Source: Azoarcus sp. Aa7 (lineage in GTDB: Bacteria > Pseudomonadota > Gammaproteobacteria > Burkholderiales > Rhodocyclaceae). From it: DNA of 64,000 nucleotides. Under the pieces are notes generated by a model that saw nothing but the letters and a program-made list of their open reading frames with translations, had not been told where the DNA came from and ran no database searches. Every line of letters starts with the position of its first letter. Positions within the stretch are counted from its first letter, which is position 1. Below, one piece after another: positions 7,476 through 15,526 of the stretch. The stretch lies in assembly GCF_014822185.1 (NCBI RefSeq), contig NZ_QVLR01000098.1, forward strand, positions 62,001 through 126,000, written 5' to 3'. The position numbers and the translations under genes were made by a program.

Positions 7476-8563
7476 TCCGAGTCGCCCTTGGCTCCGCCAA
7501 GGTATTGAAAGATCGTTACGCGGCCGTTGAACGTGTCGGCAACGAACACCCGGTTGAACGCATCGACCCATACTCCGGACGGTAGGTAAAAATTGCCGGT
7601 ACCCTGGCCGACGCCCCCGATCGGCATCAGGAAGTCGCCGGTTTCGTTAAACACGAGCAAGTTGTCGTAATAGGATTCCACCACGTAAATGTTGTTTTCG
7701 CTGTCGACGCCGACTCCCTTGGGGCGGACCAGATTGCCATAGTACAGGCCACGTTTTCCCACGATCTCGGGGGGCGAATCGCCGGCCAGAGGCAGTATCT
7801 GCACGCGGCTGTTCATGGTGTCGGTAACGTAGAGATTTCCGCCGCCAATCGCGAGATGTGTCGGGAAGTTGAACTCGCCAGGAGCCTCCCCCCGTTCGCC
7901 GATCACCCGATCAAGGCGCCCGTCGGCGCCGAAAACCTTGATGTCGTGGGCGTAAGTGTCGGCGACGTAAAGCAGCCCGGTGGCCGGGTCGCGCGCCAGT
8001 CCCGTCGGACGTTGAAGCACCCCCGCCCCGATCGGAGGCAATGGATTTCCTTGCGCGTCAAGGTGGGCTACGAGTTGCAACTCCGCATCCGCAACCCAGA
8101 TACCTCCTCCGTCGGCAAGTGCTACGCCGATCGGAGCGACAAAGCGGCGCGTGTCAACCGCATGATCCCAGACCTTCAGTTCTCCTGCGGGTTTGTCAAA
8201 TACGAAAACGGCCGCACGGCTTACATCGGTGACGAAAATCCGCTCTTGCGCGTCCGCGACAACGGCTTGCGGTCGTTGAAGCACATTGGGCTTTTCCTCC
8301 TCGAAGAGACCGACGGCCCAGGCAAGAAATCCGACGAATCCGGTCGCAGTATCTTCGCGCACGAAATTTTCTTCGCCGGTAAGCTGGCCCGCGAACTGAT
8401 AACGGGGGATCTCCGGTTCCGCAGGCCACATGAGCCGCTTCCCTTCCGGGGCGTCGAGCAGGCCGTAGTGGAGGCGCGCCGGTATTGACTGCGTCGCACA
8501 GCCGCTCAGTGCGATCGAGAGAGTCAGCACCAACCAGTAAAAACGGGAGTGACTGGGCTTCAA
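7472..8563 (-). CDS. NHL-repeat beta-propeller lipoprotein
   Basis: 363 residues from a TTG start (TTGA overlap with the preceding gene, GGAGA 5 nt upstream), giving MKPSHSRFYWLVLTLSIALS then Cys22: a clear lipobox (ALSGC) for anchoring to a membrane. The mature part has repeated NHL-type blades (PTGLARDPATGLLYVADTYA, PTHLAIGGGNLYVTDTMNSR, PKGVGVDSENNIYVVESYYD, PSGVWVDAFNRVFVADTFNG), expected to make a six-bladed propeller. NHL propellers are protein or ligand binding scaffolds; no catalytic residues are evident. It sits between a second NHL protein and resB in one coupled unit with the triheme cytochromes. Confidence 0.87.
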   Translation of the reverse strand: MKPSHSRFYWLVLTLSIALSGCATQSIPARLHYGLLDAPEGKRLMWPAEPEIPRYQFAGQLTGEENFVREDTATGFVGFLAWAVGLFEEEKPNVLQRPQAVVADAQERIFVTDVSRAAVFVFDKPAGELKVWDHAVDTRRFVAPIGVALADGGGIWVADAELQLVAHLDAQGNPLPPIGAGVLQRPTGLARDPATGLLYVADTYAHDIKVFGADGRLDRVIGERGEAPGEFNFPTHLAIGGGNLYVTDTMNSRVQILPLAGDSPPEIVGKRGLYYGNLVRPKGVGVDSENNIYVVESYYDNLLVFNETGDFLMPIGGVGQGTGNFYLPSGVWVDAFNRVFVADTFNGRVTIFQYLGGAKGDSE

Positions 8564-9510
8564 GGCGTTCTCCGTTGCGGCGGAATAATCGCATAGACAC
8601 CGATCCGGCCTGCAGGACCATCGGAAATATATGCGCGATAGACGTCGATAGAGATCGCCGTGATTTCTATCAGCCCCAGCTGTCGCGGTTCGATCGACGC
8701 AAGCAGTTGTCCGCTGGCGAAGACTTTCAGGCGGTTGTCGCCGCGGTCGACGACCCACGTACGGCCATGGGTGTCGATCGCCAGGTCTGCGGGGGACATC
8801 AGTGTGCTTTCACCATAACGGGCGATGATCGCGCCTTCGCGGTCGAAATCGATGATGCAGCGGCACTGAGGATCGATACCGGTAACCCGCTCGCGACTGG
8901 CGGCCAGCAATGTCGCGCCCGGGAACTCCCCGGCAAAGCCGTCGCCACGTCCGACCAGCGGTTCGCTCATCCTTCCCGACGGATGGAATGCAAAAACGCC
9001 GCCTGCTGCGTCGGATATCCAGACGCGGTTGAGCGTCGGTTCGATGACGATGTCTGCGGGCTGGAGGATGTCATATTTGGCGCTGAAGCCCGCGATGCGA
9101 CGGCCGTCGCGCGTCAGCCGGGTGATCTCGCCCCGGTCCGGACGCAGCACGTACACGCTCCCGTCCGGTCCTGCCTTCAGGCGTGTCCCGGGCAGGGGGG
9201 CGATCTCGCCCAAGGGCGTCACCGCCTGGGTGACCGTGTCTACGCGCAGCAGGAGACGTTGGGCGTTGTCCGCCACATAGAGGTCCGGTCCGTTTGCGGC
9301 GACCGCAGACGGGTGAACCAGTTTGATGTAGGGACCGAGAGGCGTCTGACCATGTACGGGACTGGCTGGAGCGGAGAAGCCGCCTGTGATGACACTCTGC
9401 GGCATGAGCAGCTCGTTTGCCCCTCCGTGCGGTGCGGCATCGACGGGGGCTTGTGCGTGTACCCCAAGGACGACCGACAGCAAGACTCCCCCGATTATCT
9501 TCTTCCACAT
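8560..9510 (-). CDS. secreted NHL-repeat beta-propeller protein
   Basis: 316 residues starting MWKKIIGGVLLSVVLGVHAQ, a Sec signal peptide with cleavage near HAQA; no lipobox. Propeller-type blades are more degenerate than in its neighbour but recognisable (PSAVAANGPDLYVADNAQRL, PADIVIEPTLNRVWISDAAG, PADLAIDTHGRTWVVDRGDN). Two Cys close together (DPQCRCIID) could form a disulfide or bind metal; there is no CxxCH. The start lies 7 bp after the short triheme gene and its stop overlaps the next NHL gene, so it is coupled to both. Likely extracytoplasmic scaffold for the cytochromes. Confidence 0.83.
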   Translation of the reverse strand: MWKKIIGGVLLSVVLGVHAQAPVDAAPHGGANELLMPQSVITGGFSAPASPVHGQTPLGPYIKLVHPSAVAANGPDLYVADNAQRLLLRVDTVTQAVTPLGEIAPLPGTRLKAGPDGSVYVLRPDRGEITRLTRDGRRIAGFSAKYDILQPADIVIEPTLNRVWISDAAGGVFAFHPSGRMSEPLVGRGDGFAGEFPGATLLAASRERVTGIDPQCRCIIDFDREGAIIARYGESTLMSPADLAIDTHGRTWVVDRGDNRLKVFASGQLLASIEPRQLGLIEITAISIDVYRAYISDGPAGRIGVYAIIPPQRRTP

Positions 9511-9517
9511 GATTTGC

Positions 9518-9916
9518 TCACCAGCGGCCCGGGCCAAGGGTTTCATGCCCGCCGAAAATCCCCGGCGGCAGCCCCGCCTTGCCCGAGTGGCACAGATCGC
9601 AATTTTCGACAGACCATGCAGTTTCTCCGTCATGACATGCGCCGCAAAAGCGGCCGTCGATGATGTCTGTCATCTTGATCTGGTTTGCTCCCGCGCGCAT
9701 CTTGAAGCCCAGTTCGGCGTGGCAGACTTTGCAGCGAAAACGGATGCGATGAAACCAGTGCGGAAAAACAACCGGCCGCATTCCGGCCGCCTCGGCCATT
9801 CTGTTCAAAACGACGTCAGCATACTCCGCGAATACTGGCGGCGCAGCGAAAATTACGGACAGCTCGAGCAGTATCGCGGCCACGATCAATACGAGGGGGC
9901 GCCTCCGCTCGGTCAT
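9518..9916 (-). CDS. triheme c7-type cytochrome, short form (second copy)
   Basis: 132 residues: signal peptide (about 1-30, cleavage VFAEY) and a triheme domain with CKVCH at 62-66, CGACH at 91-95 and CDLCH at 106-110. Paralogue of the protein at 2890-3321, identical over several blocks around the hemes. Start ATG overlaps the preceding long-form triheme gene by 4 bp. Here the short form follows the long form, the reverse of the order at 2.2-3.3 kb. Role: periplasmic electron carrier, probably feeding or draining the outer-membrane barrel encoded upstream. Confidence 0.92.
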   Translation of the reverse strand: MTERRRPLVLIVAAILLELSVIFAAPPVFAEYADVVLNRMAEAAGMRPVVFPHWFHRIRFRCKVCHAELGFKMRAGANQIKMTDIIDGRFCGACHDGETAWSVENCDLCHSGKAGLPPGIFGGHETLGPGRW

Positions 9917-10569
9917 TTGCCCTTGCCCTCCTTTCTGGGCGCCGACGGCCGCTCGTTCGTCGGCGCAGGGGGTGGGGCGGGGGTGGGCGCTGCCGCCTTG
10001 GCCGCTTCTTCCCGCTCCAGTTCCGCCAGGGCGTCGGCGCGCTTCACGCTGTGGCAGCGCGCGCACTCGGTCAGCGGAAACGCCACCGCACCGTGGCACA
10101 CACCGCACTGCTCGCCCTGGAGTATCAGAAACATGCTTATCTTGGATGCGCCGCGCTGTTTCTTGAACAAGTGATCATGGCAATTGCTGCAGTCGAGCCA
10201 CTCGTTATGGATGCTATGCGGGAAGCGCACAACCGGCATCCCGCCATTGAGATTCAGCAGAACATCCTTGTCGTACTTTTCGCTGACGAGCGGCTTGCGG
10301 AGACTCGCACGCGGGTTGATCTGGCCTTCCTTCAAAGCATGCACCCAGCGCACCTGGTTTCCGGCATTGTCAGGCGACAGCGGGAGCAGGGCGTCGGCCG
10401 GCTGTTGCAGTATCCTGACTGCCGGACCGCTCGGGTCGCGAAGGCCGTCTTTGGCGAGCGGTGCCCAGACCCGTTCATCGGCCGGCGATGGCCGCGCGAA
10501 GGCAAGCATCAGGATGAGCAGGCACTTCGCACAACGAGTGGAGGGGACGCGGGGCAGGCGAACGAACAT
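9913..10569 (-). CDS. triheme c7-type cytochrome, long form (second copy)
   Basis: 218 residues from the ATG at 10567-10569; a TTG 21 nt upstream is possible but adds nothing. Signal peptide about 1-30 (CLLILMLAFA core). Heme motifs CSNCH at 127-131, CGVCH at 155-159, CARCH at 169-173, preceded by FPHSIH for axial ligands. A C-terminal Lys/Glu then Ala/Pro-rich tail (about 180-218) is absent from the copy at 2234-2893, which instead has its Ala/Pro linker at the N-terminus. Same family as that copy. 108 bp downstream of the barrel gene and translationally coupled to the short triheme gene. Confidence 0.9.
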   Translation of the reverse strand: MFVRLPRVPSTRCAKCLLILMLAFARPSPADERVWAPLAKDGLRDPSGPAVRILQQPADALLPLSPDNAGNQVRWVHALKEGQINPRASLRKPLVSEKYDKDVLLNLNGGMPVVRFPHSIHNEWLDCSNCHDHLFKKQRGASKISMFLILQGEQCGVCHGAVAFPLTECARCHSVKRADALAELEREEAAKAAAPTPAPPPAPTNERPSAPRKEGKGK

Positions 10570-10677
10570 GATGACGGCGCACCGGTTCAAGCGGATCGGT
10601 CCGGAAGATTATCGGATTTAGTCGGTCCGCTGTGCCGAAGGTTGCATCTGACGGTTTCGTTCGGCGGTCAGGCGCCA

Positions 10678-13134
10678 TCAGAAGGAGCCGAAGTCGCGGC
10701 TGACCCTGAAGAATATGAGCTGATTGCGCCGCCCTTCGATTTCGGCGACCCGGTACTGAAGCTCCGTATCGAGTCGTCCGATCCGGTAAAGCAGACGCTG
10801 GTCGAGCTCCAGCGTCGCGCGATCCTGTTCCCTCGAGGCATCGGCATTGCCGAAGCGGCGCGAATCGTCGCGGCTGGTATTGGCGCGGAAATCGAGCCGA
10901 TAGCGAAGCCCCCGGACGCCCATGACGCGCCGGTGGCCATATCCAAGTCCCCCGCCGAGGCCGGTACTGCCGCCGCGCGTGGAAGTGTCCACCAGTACCG
11001 GACGGCCGAATTCGTCGCTGACGACGACCACTTCATTGCGGTCGGACGACTGCCGCGACATCTGCCAGGTCAGGTTCGAGTTGAGCTCGGAGTAGGCGTT
11101 GATGCGCCAGAATCCCGTCAGCTGGACGTTCAGCATCTGAAACGACGACGTGGTTTCGCCCGTTGTCCGGCTGTCGGAAAGGTTGGCGCTCAAGTACCCT
11201 GACAGCGCCTCGCCGGAATTCGCCTGGAGACTGACGCTGGCCCCGTGGGTAAGTGACGTTGCGTCCGAGCTTCCGATTCCGGTGGCCCTCGATTTCGTGA
11301 GCGATTGATTCAGGCTGCTGTACAGGGTTGTCTTTTCTGGGAGTTGCCAGCTTCGGGTCAACGTGTGCCCGAGCGAACCGCTGACGGTGCGGGCGGAATC
11401 CCCGTCTCCGGTCGTGCTGTTCGACGCCGAGAGCGATGAGAACCAGACGTAGTCGAAATTACCGAATCGCAGCGGGTCTCCGCTATAGCTTGCGCCAATC
11501 GATTCGTTCGAGCTCATTTGGTTGCTGGTGTCGAAATTCAGCCCTGCCGAGCCGAACAGACTCAAGTTGCGGCTCGCCTGATAGCTGAGGCTTGCCGCGG
11601 CGCCGAATGTGCGGTTGTCAAACGTGGTGCCGTCAAAGGTGTTGTTCGTCTGGAAATAGCGGACGTTCGCCGAGCCCCGCCACTTCGATTCAGAAGGTGC
11701 CCAGTTCGCGTAGCTGAAAATCTGGGCACTCTGCGTCTTTGCATTCAGGGTTGCCCCCCCGGTCTCCAGGTCGAACTGTTGGCCGGTAAAGCTGGCGCTG
11801 GTGTTGAATTGGAGCTCCTCGCTGTAGGTGAAGCTGTGCCCGCCTCCAACGAAGAAACTCGTAGTCGTCTGATCGACGGCCTGACTCTTCGAGAAGTCGC
11901 CGCTGATGTTGAAGGACTGTCGGTCAAGTGTGTTCGAGAAGTTGCCGTACACCCTATCGACGGTGTCGGAGCCGAAATTTCCGGTGATCTCGCTGCGGTC
12001 GTAGCCACCCGCCGCCGACCATTGTCCGATCTGCGGGCGGTAGTTCTGGCGAAGTGCCAGACGGCGCTGCTGAATGTTGGAATCCGAAAAGCTGCCATCG
12101 CTGCGACTGTCGGCGAGTGACAGTGATGCAGAGAACGGGAAGCGGCTCTGTGGAAAGACATTCAGCGATCCCGATCCGGTAACGGACGTCCCCATCAGAT
12201 TGTTCGAAGCCGCTCCTCCTGAATCCTGCGAGCGCACCGTGGTGAGGGCAAAGTCGCCGGATACCAGGGCGATGTATGGTTTCCATATATAGGAACTGGC
12301 TCGCAACCGCGCCTCATAGACCTGGCTGGTCGAACCGCTCGAATTATCCGACCGATAATTTCGCAAACCGGCGGAAAGTGCCCCGCCCCAGCGAATTGGA
12401 GCGAGTCCCCAGCCAAGATTGCGCGACGCGGCGCTGGCGGGGGGAGGTTCCGTGCCCGCCACCCGCGGTTGGCTCGGGAGCAGATCGGTATCCAGTTCGT
12501 CCGCGGGAAGGAAATCGTCGCTGCCGACAACCTTGGCATCGGCAGTTCCTTGTCTGGGTGTGCCGGTGTTCTGGTCGGAGGCAGGAGGCAAGGTCGGCGT
12601 GCCCGCCGCTGCGACCTTCAAATTCCGGGCAATATCGACGGACCGGGCGGTGGGGTCGTTCTTCTCGATTGCAATTCTGCGCCGCGGAAGTGCAGCCGAT
12701 TCCCTTCCGGAAAATCGATCTTCCGGTCGCGGCCCCGTTGGAGGGATCGAAGGGGCCGTGCCGGACGCCGGGGAGGAGGGTAGGGTCGGCAACGGAGGGA
12801 GGGCAGGAGCGTTGAGCGGGAGCTGAAAATTCCACGCCAGCGTCAGCGGCGCCAGCTCGGGATTCGTCTGTTCCGTGTCAGGCGGGAGGGCTGCCGATTC
12901 GGTCGCGCCTGACTCGCCGTCGCGCTGCAGGCTGGCGAGAATGGTTGTCAAGCGCAGACGCGGGTGAGCGGGTGATTCCGCTGGAGCCGCTTGTCCGGCA
13001 ATCGCCGGCATGGCTGTCGCTCCAAGCAGAATTCCCCCACACAACGGCGGAATCCCTCGACGGCAAACGTCAAGGAGGAAGCGCGCCGCGTGGTCGGCGG
13101 TGACCGCTTTCGGGGCAGCTCCGATGGCCGACAT
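10678..13134 (-). CDS. large outer-membrane beta-barrel protein (candidate cytochrome-conduit porin)
   Basis: 818 residues. A signal-like segment (about 27-47, ending AMPAIAGQA) is followed by a long Pro/Ser-rich periplasmic region (about 48-225) and a barrel (about 230-818) of alternating polar/hydrophobic strands with Tyr/Phe girdles (SAGLRNYRSDN, YEARLRASSYIW, LNVQLTGFWRINAYSELNSN). It ends in Phe (RVSRDFGSF), the usual outer-membrane insertion signature. The length would give roughly 26-30 strands, as in porins that enclose multiheme cytochromes (MtrB, Geobacter conduit barrels), though sequence motifs of those were not seen. 13 bp downstream of a SurA/PpiC-type isomerase and just upstream of triheme cytochromes. 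Confidence 0.75.
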   Translation of the reverse strand: MSAIGAAPKAVTADHAARFLLDVCRRGIPPLCGGILLGATAMPAIAGQAAPAESPAHPRLRLTTILASLQRDGESGATESAALPPDTEQTNPELAPLTLAWNFQLPLNAPALPPLPTLPSSPASGTAPSIPPTGPRPEDRFSGRESAALPRRRIAIEKNDPTARSVDIARNLKVAAAGTPTLPPASDQNTGTPRQGTADAKVVGSDDFLPADELDTDLLPSQPRVAGTEPPPASAASRNLGWGLAPIRWGGALSAGLRNYRSDNSSGSTSQVYEARLRASSYIWKPYIALVSGDFALTTVRSQDSGGAASNNLMGTSVTGSGSLNVFPQSRFPFSASLSLADSRSDGSFSDSNIQQRRLALRQNYRPQIGQWSAAGGYDRSEITGNFGSDTVDRVYGNFSNTLDRQSFNISGDFSKSQAVDQTTTSFFVGGGHSFTYSEELQFNTSASFTGQQFDLETGGATLNAKTQSAQIFSYANWAPSESKWRGSANVRYFQTNNTFDGTTFDNRTFGAAASLSYQASRNLSLFGSAGLNFDTSNQMSSNESIGASYSGDPLRFGNFDYVWFSSLSASNSTTGDGDSARTVSGSLGHTLTRSWQLPEKTTLYSSLNQSLTKSRATGIGSSDATSLTHGASVSLQANSGEALSGYLSANLSDSRTTGETTSSFQMLNVQLTGFWRINAYSELNSNLTWQMSRQSSDRNEVVVVSDEFGRPVLVDTSTRGGSTGLGGGLGYGHRRVMGVRGLRYRLDFRANTSRDDSRRFGNADASREQDRATLELDQRLLYRIGRLDTELQYRVAEIEGRRNQLIFFRVSRDFGSF

Positions 13135-13147
13135 TAGACTCTATGGA

Positions 13148-14215
13148 TTACTTCGTTCCCGCCGACGTCTTCTTGGCGAGTGCCGAGTAGCGTTGTGTAT
13201 TCAGCTCGATCTTTGCCTTCTTGCGCAGCTGATCGCGCAGGTTGTGCCATGCTTCGTCGCTCAGATCGCGCGCGAGAAGGTCTGCCGCGCGCGCTTTGAC
13301 GGTTTCGAAGTCATGGTGTTTTGGCGGTTGCAAGGCATCGTAATGGAACAGCGCGATTCCTTGAAGCACGCGTGTCGGAGGCGAGAGATCGCCGGGCTTC
13401 ATGGCGTCGATTTTCTCCTGAATTCCTTCCGGCAGCATGCCTTTGTGCATATAACCCAGATCGCCGCCATTGGCGGATGATTCATGAGCCGAGCGGTCGC
13501 GTGCCAGCTGGGCGAAATCCGCTCCCCCTTCGGTGAGCTTCAGTCGCAGCGCTCCGGCCGCGGTTTCGGCCTCGTCCCATGCCTTGGTCGGGGACGACGG
13601 ATCGACCGGCAGCAGAATAAGCGAGATGCGCATCTTCTCCGGCTCCGTGAATTTTTCCGGATGCGCCTTGTAGTACGCGAGCACCTTGTCCTGCGACGGC
13701 GGCGCGATGTTGCGCGCGGCTGTCTCGATGGCGGCCAGCATGTCGTCTTCTTCAAGGCGCTGGCGCAGTGGGGGCAGTATCTGGGCACGTTCCTGCTGCC
13801 ACCGTGCGCTCGCTGCGTAACGTTTCTCGTAGTTGGCGATCTTCTCGTCAACTACTTTCGCGTCGGGCTTCATGCCCCGTCGCTTGATTTCCTCGAGCAG
13901 CAGAATCCGGTCGATCATGTTGTTGGCGACGTCGCGCACCAGTTGCTCGATCTCGCCTTCCGGAGGAGTGCCGTGATAGAACTTTTGCCGGATCGCTTCC
14001 CGGACGGACGTGTCGAATTCCGCCGAGCTGATCACCTTGCCATTGACAACGGCCGCGAACGGAGGCGACACGTGCGGGTCGGCTGCCCGCTGTGAGCTTG
14101 TCGCCGTTGCCGGAGGCTTTGCCGCGTCGGTCTTTGCACTATCGCCGGCATGGGCGCCGAAGGAGACGAGCGTACAGGCGAGAGCGCCGGTAAGGGTGCG
14201 AGCGAAAATTTTCAT
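13148..14215 (-). CDS. periplasmic SurA/PpiC-type peptidyl-prolyl isomerase
   Basis: 355 residues beginning MKIFARTLTGALACTLVSFG, a Sec signal peptide. An N-terminal chaperone-like helical region (about 45-160; VVNGKVISSAEFDTSVREAI) precedes one parvulin domain (about 180-285) with the typical FAQLARDRSAHESSANGGDL and MLPEGIQEKIDAMKPGDLSP blocks. Such proteins help fold outer-membrane barrels and secreted proteins. It is coupled to the large barrel gene (13-bp gap), so it is probably its dedicated chaperone. Start chosen at the ATG that gives the signal peptide; an upstream in-frame start would prefix 27 non-signal residues. Confidence 0.88.
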   Translation of the reverse strand: MKIFARTLTGALACTLVSFGAHAGDSAKTDAAKPPATATSSQRAADPHVSPPFAAVVNGKVISSAEFDTSVREAIRQKFYHGTPPEGEIEQLVRDVANNMIDRILLLEEIKRRGMKPDAKVVDEKIANYEKRYAASARWQQERAQILPPLRQRLEEDDMLAAIETAARNIAPPSQDKVLAYYKAHPEKFTEPEKMRISLILLPVDPSSPTKAWDEAETAAGALRLKLTEGGADFAQLARDRSAHESSANGGDLGYMHKGMLPEGIQEKIDAMKPGDLSPPTRVLQGIALFHYDALQPPKHHDFETVKARAADLLARDLSDEAWHNLRDQLRKKAKIELNTQRYSALAKKTSAGTK

Positions 14216-14303
14216 GACGGATTCTAGTCTTGCCGGTCTGATTGCGTCGATTACGGGGTGTGTCGAAATTTGACATGATTCGTCCGATTCCGACAAAAAG
14301 AAA

Positions 14304-14328
14304 GGTCAGGCGACCATGTCACCTGACC
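14304..14328 (-). terminator. hairpin terminator after the tetraheme cytochrome gene
   Basis: Perfect 7-bp stem GGTCAGG / CCTGACC with a partly paired loop, 66 bp beyond the stop of the minus-strand tetraheme gene. Reading the minus strand the stem is followed by TTTCTTTTT; the plus strand also has five T after the stem, so it could act in both directions. Confidence 0.75.
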
Positions 14329-14393
14329 CTTTTTCCGACCGCGACGGAGCCGTTACGCTATGGTGCGAGCGACCCCGCGCGCGGTCTTTGCCC

Positions 14394-15230
14394 TTACTTG
14401 GTGTGGCAAGCCAGGCAGATTTTGCTGCCGGAGGTGGTCACACGCATGAAGCTGACGCCGTCGGTGCCCTTCGGTTCGACGTGGGGATCGTGGCAGGACG
14501 CGCACTCGACCGACGGGCCCTTGACCGAGCCACCGGAGAAGTCACGGGTGTAGAGGATGATGTCGGTCTTGGAGCGGACGCTGTCCACCGTGCTCGTGTC
14601 GATCCAGAACACCTGCGCGCTGTTGATCGTCTTCGTCTTCAGGCCGGCGGTGGAACCCGTGAAGTCGGTGTCGCGGCAGCTGCCATTCACGGTCGTGCCG
14701 GTGCCGGTGATGCCGCCGCCGCAGTACTGGATGCCGATCGGGTGATCGTTGCGGAGGTTCTGGCCGAGGTTCGCGATCGCATTGCCGGTCACGCCGATGA
14801 TCTCACCGCCTGCACTCCAGACGTAGGCTTGGTTCGCGCCGCCCGACGTGTAGCCGCCGCTGCCCGGGGCGTTGACCAGGTTGTCCATCGCCTGGGTGCC
14901 GTCGTGGCACGACAGACAGGCGGCGGAGACGGAACCGACGCCGAGCACTTCGCCGTCGATCGTCGACGAGTTTGCCGTCGAATAGGTCGTGTAGCCGCTG
15001 GCGGCGGGCAGGCCCTTGTTCCACAACGGAGCCTCGACGCTGGTGTTTGCAGCGTGCGGCGTGTGGCAGAAGACGCAGATCTGCTCGGTGCTGGTCTGCT
15101 TGTTCGGACCGGTGCCCGTGGAGGTCAGGTTGTGCTTCGTGTTGGAAATACCCGTCAACGCGGCACTCGCGGCGCTTGCGACGAGCGCGAGCGACGCGAG
15201 AGCGAGTGTCTGCTTGATGATTTTTTTCAT
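14394..15230 (-). CDS. secreted tetraheme cytochrome c
   Basis: 278 residues: signal peptide (about 1-24, cleavage near ASAA) and four heme motifs CVFCH 52-56, CLSCH 105-109, CASCH 243-247, CLACH 272-276. The N-terminal block ISNTKHNLTSTG then QICVFCHTPHAANT is shared with the cytochromes at 16759-17517 and 37037-39625, and belongs to the doubled-CxxCH cytochrome families. A long Gly/Thr/Ser-rich stretch (about 115-235) separates hemes 2 and 3. Two further Cys (170, 185) are not in CxxCH and may form a disulfide. Single-gene unit with its own AT-rich leader and terminator. Probably periplasmic or extracellular electron carrier. Confidence 0.9.
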   Translation of the reverse strand: MKKIIKQTLALASLALVASAASAALTGISNTKHNLTSTGTGPNKQTSTEQICVFCHTPHAANTSVEAPLWNKGLPAASGYTTYSTANSSTIDGEVLGVGSVSAACLSCHDGTQAMDNLVNAPGSGGYTSGGANQAYVWSAGGEIIGVTGNAIANLGQNLRNDHPIGIQYCGGGITGTGTTVNGSCRDTDFTGSTAGLKTKTINSAQVFWIDTSTVDSVRSKTDIILYTRDFSGGSVKGPSVECASCHDPHVEPKGTDGVSFMRVTTSGSKICLACHTK

Positions 15231-15526
15231 GGTAACCCCCGATGGATGGTTGTACGGTTTGCGAGTCAAGCGGGAGGCTACCTGGGACTACGGCGGCCGC
15301 CTGTGATGACCGTCAAAACTAAATTCAATGCTGCGAGCTATCTAAGCAGATTCCGGTCCACTTTTTCGGTGCAATTAAGTAAGTCATTGCAAATAAACAA
15401 AAATATTGGATTACAACGGAATCTGGGTGGATTGCAAGGCGCTAGCGTGTCCCGAGGGCTGGCCTCTCTTGTGCTGAAAATCGAGAAGTGACAGCGGAAT
15501 ATTCCTGAACTCGGGAATCGGGGGCG
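15231..15526. promoter_or_regulatory. AT-rich leader upstream of the tetraheme gene
   Basis: 296 bases with no gene. The part at about 15310-15420 is strikingly A/T rich (runs such as AAATAAACAAAAATATT) compared with the flanks, as expected of a strong promoter or a nucleoid-protein target. The palindromic motif TTCCTGAACTCGGGAA lies at 15502-15517. The gene has a G-rich ribosome site (GGGGGTTACC) directly before ATG. Confidence 0.5.
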
